The position numbers and the translations under genes were made by a program. The notes below the pieces were generated by a model that saw only the letters and a list, made by a program, of their open reading frames with translations, made no database searches and had not been told where the DNA came from. From NCBI GenBank assembly GCA_002411515.1, contig DHTF01000029.1, positions 67,805 through 131,804 on the forward strand: a stretch of 64,000 bases of DNA, read 5' to 3'. Positions 54,690 through 63,920 of this stretch are shown piece by piece (positions within the stretch are counted from its first letter, which is position 1; every line of letters begins with the position of its first letter). The stretch comes from Proteiniphilum sp. UBA5267 (GTDB lineage: Bacteria > Bacteroidota > Bacteroidia > Bacteroidales > Dysgonomonadaceae).

Positions 54690-57038
54690 TCACCGGTCGT
54701 TGCCGGTGCTCCCGACGATGGTAAATTTAGCGAATTTCAATAAAAGCTGTTTCTTCCCGGCCGATTCAAACTCTACGAAGGCGCGTCGGTCGTTCCCACT
54801 CATTTCAATGGAGGTAACTACGCCGCGTCCAAATCGTTCATGTTCAATGATATGACCTACCTCTAGCTCTTTCGCCTCTTTCGACAGCGGGAGGGTTGTG
54901 GTAGCCTGTTGTATGGGCGTGACCTTGTTGGGCAAACTGATGCGCCTTTCCTGTTTTTGTAGCCGTTCAGTCCGCATTGATCCCCAAAAATCATCTGCCT
55001 GTGGAGGATAGGATGCTCCACCTTCGAGTTGGCTGTCCGGTGAAAGGAATGCGGGATCGATGTCCTTCAGAAAGCGGCTTCCCACAGCCGCATTGGTCAC
55101 ACCATTTTTGAAGCGGCTCCGCGCATGCGTGATGGTACAGGTTTTCTTTGCCCGGGTGATGGCCACATAAAAGAGACGACGCTCCTCTTCCAGTCCCCGC
55201 ATCTCCGATTTGGCCATTGCCGAAGGAAACAGATCCTCTTCCATTCCCACTACGAACACGTGATCGAATTCCAGTCCTTTGGCTGAATGTACCGTCATCA
55301 GGGTGACCTTTTCGTTTTCCCCCTCTTTGTCGGTATCCTGGTCGGTGAGCAGCGAGACTTCCGACAAAAAATCGACCAGCTGGTTGTTTTCCTCTCCCTG
55401 TTCCTGCCTTGTAGCCACAAACTCATTCATGGCATTGAGCAGCTCCTGGATATTTTGGGTACGGCTCATTCCTTCGGGCGTCATGTCTTCGTAAGCTTCT
55501 TTGGCAATCCCGCTATTCTTTATGACCTCCTGTGCCAGCTCGAAAGCATTCATGCGGCTGTTTTTATCAATGAGATCGGCCATGAGCGATTGAAAGACAG
55601 TCAGTTTTTTTGCTGTGCCCGCATTGACATCCAGGTTGTATGCCGCGGGTGAGTCCAGTACCTGCCATAGGCTGACCTGATGCAATGCAGCGGTTGCCGA
55701 GATCTTGCCGACGGTGACGTCGCCGATGCCCCGGGTGGGGTAATTGATGATCCGGCGGAATGCTTCTTCGTCGCTGGGATTCACAATCAAACGGAAGTAG
55801 CTGATCACATCTTTGATCTCTTTGCGTTGGTAAAAAGAGAGGCCACCATAGATCCGGTATGGAATGTTGTTTTTGCGCAATGATTCTTCAAAGATACGTG
55901 ATTGTGCATTTGTACGGTAGAGAATCGCAAAATCACCATAAGAAGCATGTTCTTCCATCCTCATCCGGGCAATCTTGTTGGAAACGATGAGTCCCTCTTC
56001 AAAATCGGAGAAAGCACTTCTGATCTCAATCTTTTCACCCGGTTCGTTTTCCGAAAACACATCTTTGAAAATCTGTTCGCTGTTTTTTTTGATCAGGCTG
56101 TTGGCGGCGTTCACGATATTTTGTGTGGAACGGTAATTCTGCTCCAGTTTGAATATCTGTGTCTCATTGAAGTTCGATTTAAACTTCAGGATGTTGTCGA
56201 TATTGGCGCCACGGAAGGAGTAGATGCTCTGCGCATCGTCGCCCACCACACACACGCGGTGGTGTATGTCGGCAAGTTGCTTCACGATGAGGTGTTGTGC
56301 GAAGTTGGTATCCTGGTACTCGTCCACCAGGATGTACTGGAACTGGTTGCGATACTTCTCCAGAATCTCTGCGTGGTCGCGAAACAGGATGTTGGTATAC
56401 ATCAACAAGTCGTCGAAATCCATGCTGTTACCTGCGCGGAGCCTGTTCTGGTAGCGCTGGTATATTTCAAACAGATGGGGTCGTTTGGCCATGCGGTCGT
56501 ACTGCAGAATCTCGTCGTTGGCGGCATACATAGCCGGGGTGATCAGGCTGTTTTTGGCACGGGATATCTGTCCATGCACCGCCCCCGGCCGGTAGAGCTT
56601 GTCGTCGAGGTTCATCTCCTTGATGATGAGCCTGATCAGATTGTTCGAGTCCGACGAGTCGAAGATCGTAAAGTTGGAGCGGAAACCGATGGCTTCCGCT
56701 TCGTTCCGGAGTATGCGGGAGAAGATAGCGTGAAAGGTGCCCATCCAGAGGCTGCGGGCTCTTTTTTCGCCCACCAGCTCCGCGATACGCAATTTCATTT
56801 CACGTGCCGCCTTATTGGTGAAGGTGAGCGCCAGGATGTAGAAAGGGGGAAGACCCTGTTCGAGCAGGTACGCAATTTTGTAGGTGAGCACACGTGTCTT
56901 GCCCGATCCCGCACCGGCAATCACAAGTGAGGGACCATCACAAAATTCCACGGCGGCACGCTGTGCTTCGTTGAGTTGTTCGAGCAGCACCGACGCATTT
57001 TCTTTTCCTGTTTTTTGCATAGGTACAAAAGTAGACAT
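54690..57038 (-). CDS. UvrD/PcrA-type 3'-5' DNA helicase
   Basis: A 782-residue superfamily 1A helicase. Motif I GAGSGKTRVL, motif Ia ALTFTNKAAREMK, motif II DEYQDTN, motif III GDDAQSIYSFRGA, motif IV QNYRST, motif V VTLMTVHSAKGLEF, motif VI VAITRAKK are all present, with a C-terminal Tudor-like tail typical of PcrA. It unwinds DNA in repair and clears RecA/polymerase. Another ATG lies at 57018-57020, and a minus-strand -7 box (57026-57033) sits between the two, so the true start may be the shorter one. Confidence 0.93.
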   Translation of the reverse strand: MSTFVPMQKTGKENASVLLEQLNEAQRAAVEFCDGPSLVIAGAGSGKTRVLTYKIAYLLEQGLPPFYILALTFTNKAAREMKLRIAELVGEKRARSLWMGTFHAIFSRILRNEAEAIGFRSNFTIFDSSDSNNLIRLIIKEMNLDDKLYRPGAVHGQISRAKNSLITPAMYAANDEILQYDRMAKRPHLFEIYQRYQNRLRAGNSMDFDDLLMYTNILFRDHAEILEKYRNQFQYILVDEYQDTNFAQHLIVKQLADIHHRVCVVGDDAQSIYSFRGANIDNILKFKSNFNETQIFKLEQNYRSTQNIVNAANSLIKKNSEQIFKDVFSENEPGEKIEIRSAFSDFEEGLIVSNKIARMRMEEHASYGDFAILYRTNAQSRIFEESLRKNNIPYRIYGGLSFYQRKEIKDVISYFRLIVNPSDEEAFRRIINYPTRGIGDVTVGKISATAALHQVSLWQVLDSPAAYNLDVNAGTAKKLTVFQSLMADLIDKNSRMNAFELAQEVIKNSGIAKEAYEDMTPEGMSRTQNIQELLNAMNEFVATRQEQGEENNQLVDFLSEVSLLTDQDTDKEGENEKVTLMTVHSAKGLEFDHVFVVGMEEDLFPSAMAKSEMRGLEEERRLFYVAITRAKKTCTITHARSRFKNGVTNAAVGSRFLKDIDPAFLSPDSQLEGGASYPPQADDFWGSMRTERLQKQERRISLPNKVTPIQQATTTLPLSKEAKELEVGHIIEHERFGRGVVTSIEMSGNDRRAFVEFESAGKKQLLLKFAKFTIVGSTGNDR
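57026..57033 (-). promoter_or_regulatory. Possible -7 box overlapping the helicase start
   Basis: TACTTTTG on the minus strand, 5 nt upstream of the ATG at 57020. If functional, the mRNA is essentially leaderless and starts the protein at MQKTGKENAS. Confidence 0.35.
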
Positions 57039-57055
57039 TTCTGCTTGAATGGCAT

Positions 57056-57088
57056 AAAAAAACCGCTTTCGGCTGAAAGCGGCTTTTG
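57056..57088 (-). terminator. Terminator after the small OMP gene
   Basis: On the minus strand a stem formed by CCGCTTTC and GAAAGCGG (57063-57082) is followed by seven T residues (57062-57056). It lies 20 nt after the 57108 stop and before the helicase gene. Confidence 0.85.
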
Positions 57089-57107
57089 TATCTTTTTCAC
57101 AAACTGG

Positions 57108-57578
57108 TTATCGGAACGTGTAGCGCAAGCTGAGTGCGAATCCGCTATACCAATAATCGTTGTAATCGTTGGTGAAGTTGAAAGAGGGTTTCCAGTCGAG
57201 TGACACATTAAAAGGTGCCTGTGGAAAAACATATTCCAGTCCGGCGATCAGATCGGCACCGAGCAGAAAAGCATTACTATAGGCATCCCTGTTCTTGTGG
57301 ATACCACCAAGGTGTGCACCCAGTCCCACATACCAGTCGAGGTTAGGCGCCCCTGCCACAGGTTGTTGATATTCATACAAACCTGTCAGCTGGAAGTAGT
57401 TGGGTGAAGCCGAGAGGATAAATTCTGCGGCGCTGGCGGGTGCAAAGAAGTGTTTCAGTGTCAATCCGCTATCGTAACCCAGTCTAACTCCAAAAGCGGT
57501 ATTGTACTGCTGTGCATTCAGCGAAGTAGTAAATGCTGCAATCAAAAGGAATGCGAAAAATAATTTTTTTAGCTTCAT
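57108..57578 (-). CDS. Small outer-membrane beta-barrel protein
   Basis: A 156-residue exported protein with signal peptide (1-22, ending SLNAQ) and eight or so amphipathic strands ending in a canonical OMP C-terminus (LSLRYTFR). Resembles opacity-type/OmpX-like small barrels of Bacteroidota; no specific function can be assigned. It has its own terminator (57056-57088). Confidence 0.75.
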   Translation of the reverse strand: MKLKKLFFAFLLIAAFTTSLNAQQYNTAFGVRLGYDSGLTLKHFFAPASAAEFILSASPNYFQLTGLYEYQQPVAGAPNLDWYVGLGAHLGGIHKNRDAYSNAFLLGADLIAGLEYVFPQAPFNVSLDWKPSFNFTNDYNDYWYSGFALSLRYTFR

Positions 57579-57695
57579 AAATTCATTTTTAAGTGAATAG
57601 TTGTTATCCTGATTAAATGTTTTGGTTCAATCAACATGATAACAAACAATTCCCCTGGATTGTTTTTTGTGAAACCAAAAAGTAACGCGACCGGG

Positions 57696-58265
57696 TCAGA
57701 TTTTGTTGTAGCAAATTCTACAAAGTGGCTGATACTCTTCTGTTTCTCCAAGCATAATCTGCTTGTCGTTTTTTACCAGCCGGTGTGAATAATTGGCCAG
57801 GTTGCCGCACTTCACGCATATGGCATGCACTTTGGTCACATCGTCGGCGATCGCACACAACGCCGGTATTGGCCCGAAAGGAACCCGTTTGAAGTCCATG
57901 TCGAGTCCGGCGACAATCACCCGAATACCCTGATCGGCTAATTGTTGGCAGACTGCAACCAGCCCGTCATCGAAAAACTGGGCTTCGTCGACCCCCACCA
58001 CTTCTACTTCCGAAGAAAGCAGGAGGATGTTGCTGGAATGTTCCACCGGTGTGGAAAGGATTGCGTTTCTGTCGTGCGATACCACTTCGTCTTCGGAGTA
58101 GCGGGTATCGAGTGAGGGTTTAAATATCTCCACACTTTGTTGTGCGATCATTGCACGGCGTAGGCGGCGCAGCAGTTCTTCAGTTTTACCGGAGAACATG
58201 GATCCGCAGATCACTTCGATGCGTCCGGCGCGGCAAGGTTCATTGGGGGAATGTTCGTTGTACAT
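57696..58265 (-). CDS. tdk: Thymidine kinase
   Basis: A 189-residue type II thymidine kinase phosphorylating thymidine for dTTP salvage. P-loop [12 protein letters not shown], the DEAQFFDDG catalytic segment, and zinc-binding cysteines (CVKCGN, CRICY) are visible. The ATG at 58265 is preferred to a TTG at 58292. It lies 58 nt after mutS and may be co-transcribed. Confidence 0.96.
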   Translation of the reverse strand: MYNEHSPNEPCRAGRIEVICGSMFSGKTEELLRRLRRAMIAQQSVEIFKPSLDTRYSEDEVVSHDRNAILSTPVEHSSNILLLSSEVEVVGVDEAQFFDDGLVAVCQQLADQGIRVIVAGLDMDFKRVPFGPIPALCAIADDVTKVHAICVKCGNLANYSHRLVKNDKQIMLGETEEYQPLCRICYNKI

Positions 58266-58323
58266 TTCTTTAGTGTGCCTGGCTCGTAGCAAGAGTGTTC
58301 CTGCAACACGAGGCCGTTATGTT

Positions 58324-60936
58324 TTATTTTCCTTTTACAATCTTCTTTATGTCGTTTAGTTTATTGAGGGCGTCCATGGGAGTCAGGTTGTTGACATCGA
58401 GGTTCAGGATCTCGTCACGTACCTGGCTGAGGATGGGGTCATCGAGCTGAAAGAAGCTAAGTTGATAGCCCTCTCTTTTTTCGATGAAGTCTTTAATGGG
58501 TTTTCGGATACCCTCTTTGCGATTGGTCGATTCCATGGTGGCGAGGATGGCATCGGCGCGTTTGGTAATACTCTGTGGCATCCCGGCCATTCTGGCCACA
58601 TGGATACCAAAGCTGTGTTCACTACCGCCCGGCGTCAGCTTACGCAGGAAGATCACTTTGTTGTCGATCTCTTTCACCGAGACGTTGTAGTTTTTGATTC
58701 GTTTGAACGATTTCTCCATCTCGTTCAACTCGTGGTAATGCGTAGCGAAAAGCGTCTTGGCATGTATTTTCGGATGCTCGTGGATGTATTCCACGATGGC
58801 CCAGGCAATGGAGATGCCGTCGTAGGTGCTGGTGCCCCTTCCCAGTTCATCGAAGAGAACAAGGCTGCGATCCGACAGATTGTTGAGAATGTTGGCTGCC
58901 TCGTTCATTTCCACCATGAAGGTCGATTCACCCTGAGAGATATTGTCGGATGCACCCACGCGGGTGAAGATCTTATCCACCAGCCCGATCTTTGCAGCGT
59001 CAGCCGGCACAAAACAACCTATCTGCGCCATGAGCGTGATCAATGCTGTTTGCCTGAGTAGAGCCGACTTACCCGCCATGTTGGGCCCGGTGATGATGAT
59101 GATCTGTTGGGTATTGTTGTCCAGATAGACATCGTTTGCGATAAAAGGCTGGTCGGGTGGCAGCTGTCTTTCAATAACAGGATGACGGCCGTTTTTTATG
59201 TCGATGACATCGGAGTTGTTGACTTCGGGACGGATATAGTTGTTTTGTTGCGCCACATGTGCAAAGGAAAGGAGACAGTCGGCCCGTGCAATGATGGCGG
59301 CATTGACCTGTATGGCCGGGATGAAATCCATCAGGCTCTGCACCAGGGCAGCATAGATCTGATCTTCCAGTACGATGATTTTTTCTTCGGCACCCAGTAT
59401 CTTCTCTTCATATTCTTTCAGTTCCTGGGTAATGTACCGCTCGGCACTCACCAGGGTCTGTTTTCGTGTCCATTCGGGTGGAACCTTGTCCTTGTGTGTG
59501 TTGCGTACCTCTATGTAATAACCAAACACATTGTTGTAAGCTACTTTCAGCGAAGGAATACCCGTGCTTTCACTCTCCCTTTGCTGTAGCTGCAACAGGT
59601 AATCTTTTCCGGAATAGGCAATTTGGCGCAGTTCGTCGAGTTCCTTGCTGACCTGGTTACAGATGTAGCCCCCCTTGCCGGTGAGCACTGGCGGATCGGG
59701 CATGATCTCCCTTGCAATGCGGTCGCGGATATCGATGCAGGGATCCAGTTTCTCTCCCATTTCCCGGAGGCTCTGATTCTCTGCAACAAGGAATGCTTCT
59801 TTAATAGGTTCAATGGCCGTGAGCGCCACTTTCAGCTGTACTACCTCGCGCGGGTTGATGCGTCCCACGGCAGCTTTGGAAATGATTCGTTCCAGGTCAC
59901 CAATAAGCAGCAGTTGTTGTTCAAGCAGTTTCTTCAGTTCCGGCTCACGGAAAAAGTCTTCCACAACATCCAGCCGCTCTTCAATGGGTTTGACCTCTTT
60001 CAGTGGAAATACAATCCACCGGCGCAGCAGACGCGATCCCATGGGAGATACTGTCTTATCGAGAATGTCGAGCAGTGTTTTCCCTCCCTCGTTCATGGTG
60101 GAGATAAGTTCCAGGCTGCGCACCGTGAACTTGTCGAGTCGAACAAAACGCTCCTCTTCAATGCGCCTGAGCGAGACAATATGTGCCCTGTTGTGGTGTT
60201 GAGTGATGTCGAGATAATGAAGTATAACCCCCGATGCGATGATTCCCAGCGGCATATTTTCCACACCGAACCCTTTTAGGGTGTTAGTCTGAAAGTGAGA
60301 CAAGAGCCTGTCGGTTGCCGCATCGGTGGTAAAGATCCAGTCATCTAACTCCGAGAAAAGCCAACTGTTGCCAAAAGCTTCTTCCATCCTCTTTTTGTGG
60401 CCCCGTTCAATAAGCAGCTCCTTGGGAGTGAAGTTGGAGAGGAGTTTGTCGATGTCGTTCCTGCTGCCTTCGGAAGTGAGAAATTCACCTGTGGAGATGT
60501 CAAGAAAGGAGATGCCGTACTGGTCGTTTTTGGCGAAATGCAGAGCACAAAGGAAGTTGTTTTCCTTGTGGTTCAGTACTGTGTCATTAAAAGAGACACC
60601 CGGTGTCACCAGTTCGGTGATACCCCTTTTCACCAGTGTCTTGGTCAGCTTGGGATCTTCCAGTTGATCGCAGATGGCCACCCGTTTGCCGGCGCGGACC
60701 AGTTTGGGCAGGTAGGTATCGAGTGCATGGTGCGGAAAGCCGGCCAGTTCCACAAATTGAGCAGCTCCATTCGCCCTTCGCGTCAGGGTGATCCCCAATA
60801 TCTCGGACGCCACGATGGCATCGTCCGAAAAAGTTTCATAAAAATCACCCACGCGAAACAGCAGGATGGCATCGGGATGTTTCTTTTTTATCTCGATAAA
60901 CTGTTTCATCATTGGCGTTTCTGCAATTTTTCCCAC
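58324..60936 (-). CDS. mutS: MutS, DNA mismatch recognition ATPase
   Basis: An 870-residue mismatch-repair protein. The N-terminal mismatch-binding motif ([12 protein letters not shown], containing the F-x-E), connector and clamp domains, and the C-terminal ABC ATPase ([33 protein letters not shown]) are complete. The GTG at 60934-60936 is used because the conserved ETPMMKQF precedes the first ATG. No mutL is adjacent. The foldback repeat lies in its upstream region. Confidence 0.96.
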   Translation of the reverse strand: MGKIAETPMMKQFIEIKKKHPDAILLFRVGDFYETFSDDAIVASEILGITLTRRANGAAQFVELAGFPHHALDTYLPKLVRAGKRVAICDQLEDPKLTKTLVKRGITELVTPGVSFNDTVLNHKENNFLCALHFAKNDQYGISFLDISTGEFLTSEGSRNDIDKLLSNFTPKELLIERGHKKRMEEAFGNSWLFSELDDWIFTTDAATDRLLSHFQTNTLKGFGVENMPLGIIASGVILHYLDITQHHNRAHIVSLRRIEEERFVRLDKFTVRSLELISTMNEGGKTLLDILDKTVSPMGSRLLRRWIVFPLKEVKPIEERLDVVEDFFREPELKKLLEQQLLLIGDLERIISKAAVGRINPREVVQLKVALTAIEPIKEAFLVAENQSLREMGEKLDPCIDIRDRIAREIMPDPPVLTGKGGYICNQVSKELDELRQIAYSGKDYLLQLQQRESESTGIPSLKVAYNNVFGYYIEVRNTHKDKVPPEWTRKQTLVSAERYITQELKEYEEKILGAEEKIIVLEDQIYAALVQSLMDFIPAIQVNAAIIARADCLLSFAHVAQQNNYIRPEVNNSDVIDIKNGRHPVIERQLPPDQPFIANDVYLDNNTQQIIIITGPNMAGKSALLRQTALITLMAQIGCFVPADAAKIGLVDKIFTRVGASDNISQGESTFMVEMNEAANILNNLSDRSLVLFDELGRGTSTYDGISIAWAIVEYIHEHPKIHAKTLFATHYHELNEMEKSFKRIKNYNVSVKEIDNKVIFLRKLTPGGSEHSFGIHVARMAGMPQSITKRADAILATMESTNRKEGIRKPIKDFIEKREGYQLSFFQLDDPILSQVRDEILNLDVNNLTPMDALNKLNDIKKIVKGK

Positions 60937-61033
60937 GGATTTCCTCTCTGTTTGTAATTAAGAACTCAATTTTCGCACATGTCAATCAGTTTACCGCACG
61001 TATGTAAATATCCACGTGGAATATTAATAACTT

Positions 61034-61131
61034 AAGTTTCGCATGTTTATAAATTGGGGTATTTACAGCTAAAGATGAGACCTATCAATGTTTTGTGGGG
61101 ACCCATTGACCTCGAGTAACGTAAAAAGAGC
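61034..61131 (-). repeat. Foldback repeat, left arm (copy B)
   Basis: The reverse complement of this arm matches 1-98 with two mismatches. Its outer end AAGTTTCGCATG (61034-61045) is the exact inverse of CATGCGAAACTT at the end of copy C. It forms the left half of a ~207-bp imperfect palindrome between mutS and the sirtuin gene. Confidence 0.9.
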
Positions 61132-61165
61132 AGCTGTTCGAGGCGTAGAAAGTTCTGCTCTTTTA
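61122..61165. other. Central hairpin of the foldback repeat
   Basis: TAAAAAGAGCAG (61122-61133) pairs with CTGCTCTTTTA (61155-61165), one bulged A, around a 21-nt loop. It lies exactly between the two arms. Confidence 0.7.
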
Positions 61166-61173
61166 GTGGAAAG

Positions 61174-61240
61174 AGGACAAATATGGGTCACAAAACATTG
61201 TCAGTCGAGAATTTAGCTGTATACACATCATGCGAAACTT
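61174..61240 (+). repeat. Foldback repeat, right arm (diverged copy C)
   Basis: Same orientation as copy A but diverged: ACAAAACATTG, TTTAGCTGTATA and the terminal CATGCGAAACTT are shared, with a deletion of about 11 nt near the end. With copy B it makes a palindrome with 12- to 14-bp perfect terminal inverted repeats. Confidence 0.75.
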
Positions 61241-61345
61241 AAACTAATAAAGAAGCGAAATTACAAAAAAAACAGGACTTTCAAAAAGTGTTCTTCAATC
61301 CGCAAACTGAAAAGTGATTCCTGAAGTAGGGCATGCAGTTGTTTT

Positions 61346-62047
61346 TTATGCAGATGTATCTTGGAAAAGAAGTTTTCGCAACTCCTTCACTCCTTCCGAA
61401 GCTCCTTTGTGTATGTGGTGGATGTCATATCGCATGGTGTGCACATCTTTGGGGTCGATCAAGTATACAGGCACATTTTTCCGAACATCGTGCAGCAGCC
61501 CTGCCGCGGGATACACATTCATGGAGGTGCCGATGATCACAAACAGGTCTGCCCTGCGGGTAATTTCCTCCGCCTCCTCTATCATGGGAACCGCTTCTCC
61601 AAACCAAACAATGTGCGGACGCAACTGAAACCCTTTCTCACACAAGTCGCCCAGGTGAATGTCGCATTTTGAAGAATCCAACTCGTAGATCAGCGAAGGG
61701 TCGCCTGTTGAGCGTGCTTTCATGAGCTCACCATGAAGGTGCAGTACGCGGGTACTTCCTGCCTTTTCATGGAGGTTGTCGATATTTTGTGTGATGATCT
61801 GCAGGTCGTAATCGTTCTCCATTTCTGCGAGTCCCAGATGACCTGCGTTGGGTTTTGCTTGCAGCAGTTCCCGGCGGCGCATATTGTAGAAGTTCAATAC
61901 CAGTTCCGGGTTTGCTTCAAACCCTTCAGGTGTAGCCACCTGTTCTACTGGATATTGTTCCCATAGGCCCCCGGAATCCCGGAAAGTCGCGATCCCGCTT
62001 TCGGCACTCATGCCTGCTCCTGTAAGTACCACCATCCTTTTCTTCAT
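61346..62047 (-). CDS. Sirtuin-family NAD-dependent protein deacylase
   Basis: A 233-residue CobB/SIRT5-like deacylase. NAD-binding GAGMSAESGIATFR, TQNIDNLH, catalytic HLHGEL and IGTSMNVYPA are visible. The YNMR in NFYNMRRREL is the Tyr-x-x-Arg pair that selects succinyl- or malonyl-lysine in class III sirtuins. Only two cysteines (KCDIHLGDLC) lie where the zinc tetrad should be, so it may not bind zinc. ATG 62047 is preferred to TTG 62053. Divergent from the FKBP gene. Confidence 0.93.
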   Translation of the reverse strand: MKKRMVVLTGAGMSAESGIATFRDSGGLWEQYPVEQVATPEGFEANPELVLNFYNMRRRELLQAKPNAGHLGLAEMENDYDLQIITQNIDNLHEKAGSTRVLHLHGELMKARSTGDPSLIYELDSSKCDIHLGDLCEKGFQLRPHIVWFGEAVPMIEEAEEITRRADLFVIIGTSMNVYPAAGLLHDVRKNVPVYLIDPKDVHTMRYDIHHIHKGASEGVKELRKLLFQDTSA

Positions 62048-62075
62048 CGGCAACTCTTATTTCGTTTATATCAGA

Positions 62076-62083
62076 CAAATATA
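62076..62083 (-). promoter_or_regulatory. -7 promoter box for the sirtuin gene
   Basis: TATATTTG on the minus strand matches TAnnTTTG; TTCG about 20 nt upstream (62104-62107) could be the -33 element. Confidence 0.5.
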
Positions 62084-62126
62084 GTTTTTTATTGGTAGAA
62101 GTCGAATTTATTTCATATTAAAATCG

Positions 62127-62134
62127 TACTTTTG
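62127..62134 (+). promoter_or_regulatory. -7 promoter box for the FKBP pair
   Basis: TACTTTTG, exact TAnnTTTG match, 27 nt before the FKBP ATG at 62162. Confidence 0.55.
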
Positions 62135-62161
62135 TTCCCAAATTGAAAAAGAAGAAAGTGA

Positions 62162-62746
62162 ATGGATAAATTAAGTTACGCGTTGGGGATGAGCATGGCC
62201 TCTAACCTCATGAACTCAGGTTTGCAGCAATTGGATGTGCAATCTTTTGTGAAAGCCTTTACAGAAACAATGAATAACACAACCCCTTCGATGAGTCCCC
62301 GGGAAGCAAATCAGGTGATTCAGGATTATTTCAGCAAACAACAAGACGAGATGCTTAGTCGGAATTTGGATGCCGGCAGGGCTTTTCTGGAGGAAAACGG
62401 AAAAAAGGAGCAGGTTATCTCGCTTCCCAGTGGTTTGCAATACGAGGTGCTGGTTGAAGGCAACGGTGCAATGCCCAAAGCTACCGACAAAGTGAAATGC
62501 CATTATCACGGCACCTTGCTCAATGGTACCGTCTTCGACAGTTCAGTGGAACGCGGTCAGCCAGCTGTTTTTGGTGTAAACCAGGTGATCAAAGGTTGGG
62601 TGGAAGCACTGCAACTGATGTCTGAGGGGTCGAAGTGGCGTTTGTTCATCCCTTCAGAATTGGCTTATGGGGAACAAGGTGCAGGTGGCTCTATTGAACC
62701 CAATGCAACGCTCATCTTCGATGTAGAACTGTTAGAGATTGTATGA
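62162..62746 (+). CDS. Cytoplasmic FKBP-type peptidyl-prolyl isomerase
   Basis: A 194-residue FKBP without signal peptide. N-terminal FkpA-like helical dimerisation domain (KLSYALGMSMASNLM) and a C-terminal FKBP domain (about 85-194; VKCHYHGTLLNGTVFDSS, FGVNQVIKGWVEALQLM, LIFDVELLEI). It catalyses prolyl isomerisation in the cytoplasm. A paralogous, exported FKBP follows 79 nt downstream. Confidence 0.94.
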   Translation: MDKLSYALGMSMASNLMNSGLQQLDVQSFVKAFTETMNNTTPSMSPREANQVIQDYFSKQQDEMLSRNLDAGRAFLEENGKKEQVISLPSGLQYEVLVEGNGAMPKATDKVKCHYHGTLLNGTVFDSSVERGQPAVFGVNQVIKGWVEALQLMSEGSKWRLFIPSELAYGEQGAGGSIEPNATLIFDVELLEIV

Positions 62747-62825
62747 CCTTATTATCCCTACGCAAACGATCGCAAAAAAGAAAGAGACATTTATAAACAC
62801 ATCATTAATTTTAATAGAAAGTAAA

Positions 62826-63839
62826 ATGAAAAAAACAGTTTTGACTACGTTCAGCGTTGTGGCTATCATGGCCATCACAATGGTTTCCTGTGGCGGAGCC
62901 TCCACTCCCAAAGCATCTCTGAAGAATTCAGTAGACAGTGTTTCCTATGCTTATGGAGTAAGCATGGCCGATCAGGGACTGGTGCAGTTCCTGGAGCAAT
63001 CGGGGGTATTGGTAAACGCTTCCAACATTGAATATGAATATCAAATGAAGATAGCTGCGGCCGACTCTACGCAAAAAGAGGCGCTTCAAAAGGAGTTGGC
63101 AGCCAAAGTAGACTCAGTGAACAAGATCAATGCACCCAAGCTCAACGACTTTGTCAAGGGTATGATCGAAGGAATGAATCAGAAAGAGAAGTCGGCTTAC
63201 GCAAATGGTCTCAGCATCGGTATTCAGTTTTCACAGCAGATGCTTCCCCAATTCAACAGCATGCTTTTCGGTACCGATTCAACCAAGAAGGTTAACAATG
63301 ATCAGATACTGGCCGGCCTTATTTCAGTTTTAAAGAATCAAGAGCTTGCAATTGCAAAAGTGGATGCCAATGCCCTGATTCAAAGTGAGGTGGAGAAAGC
63401 TCAGGCAGCCGAAACAGCACGTCAGGAAGAAAGTGCAAAAGCCCAATATCAAAATGATATCGCAGCAGGAGATGCTTTTATGGCTGAAAATGCCAAAAAA
63501 GAGGGCGTGGTTACTTTGCCCAGCGGTCTGCAGTATGAGATAGTTCGTGCAGGAACAGGAGCTGTTCCTACAGATACCGACAGGGTGAAAGTGCACTACC
63601 ACGGTACATTGATCGATGGTACGGTGTTCGATAGCAGCGTAGACCGGGGTGAACCTGCCACATTTGGTGTTACCCAGGTGATTGCCGGTTGGACAGAAGC
63701 TTTGAAGCTGATGCCTGTTGGTTCAAAGTGGAGATTGTATATTCCTTATAATCTTGCTTACGGTTCTGCCGACAGAGGTACCATCAAACCTTTCTCCAAT
63801 CTTATTTTCGACGTAGAGCTGCTGGGAATAGAGAAGTAA
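62826..63839 (+). CDS. FKBP-type peptidyl-prolyl isomerase, lipoprotein (FkpA/Mip-like)
   Basis: A 337-residue exported PPIase. Lipoprotein signal with lipobox VSCGG (Cys22), then an extended helical N-domain (about 30-220, Ala/Gln/Lys-rich coiled coil), and a C-terminal FKBP domain closely similar to the upstream gene (VKVHYHGTLIDGTVFDSS). The ATG at 62826 gives the signal peptide; an upstream frame is not needed. Probably acts in the periplasm on outer-membrane proteins. Terminator follows. Confidence 0.94.
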   Translation: MKKTVLTTFSVVAIMAITMVSCGGASTPKASLKNSVDSVSYAYGVSMADQGLVQFLEQSGVLVNASNIEYEYQMKIAAADSTQKEALQKELAAKVDSVNKINAPKLNDFVKGMIEGMNQKEKSAYANGLSIGIQFSQQMLPQFNSMLFGTDSTKKVNNDQILAGLISVLKNQELAIAKVDANALIQSEVEKAQAAETARQEESAKAQYQNDIAAGDAFMAENAKKEGVVTLPSGLQYEIVRAGTGAVPTDTDRVKVHYHGTLIDGTVFDSSVDRGEPATFGVTQVIAGWTEALKLMPVGSKWRLYIPYNLAYGSADRGTIKPFSNLIFDVELLGIEK

Positions 63840-63874
63840 AAGAAAAAGAATCAGCAAACAGGCATGTATTTTAA

Positions 63875-63916
63875 AAAAGAGGTTGTCTCAAAAATTGTTT
63901 TGAGACAGCCTCTTTT
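63875..63916. terminator. Bidirectional terminator after the FKBP lipoprotein gene
   Basis: AAAAGAGGTTGTCTCAAAA (63875-63893) pairs with TTTTGAGACAGCCTCTTTT (63898-63916), one G-T wobble. A/T-rich flanks suit both strands, between converging genes. Confidence 0.88.
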
Positions 63917-63920
63917 CAGT

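Noticed and set aside
55902-56930. 342-codon open frame antisense to the UvrD/PcrA helicase
   Set aside because: All helicase motifs are on the minus strand; the antisense translation shows no family pattern.
61034-61240. Integron attC site
   Set aside because: The palindrome is longer than usual for attC, lacks the GTTRRRY core at its ends and has no cassette genes or integron integrase in the window.
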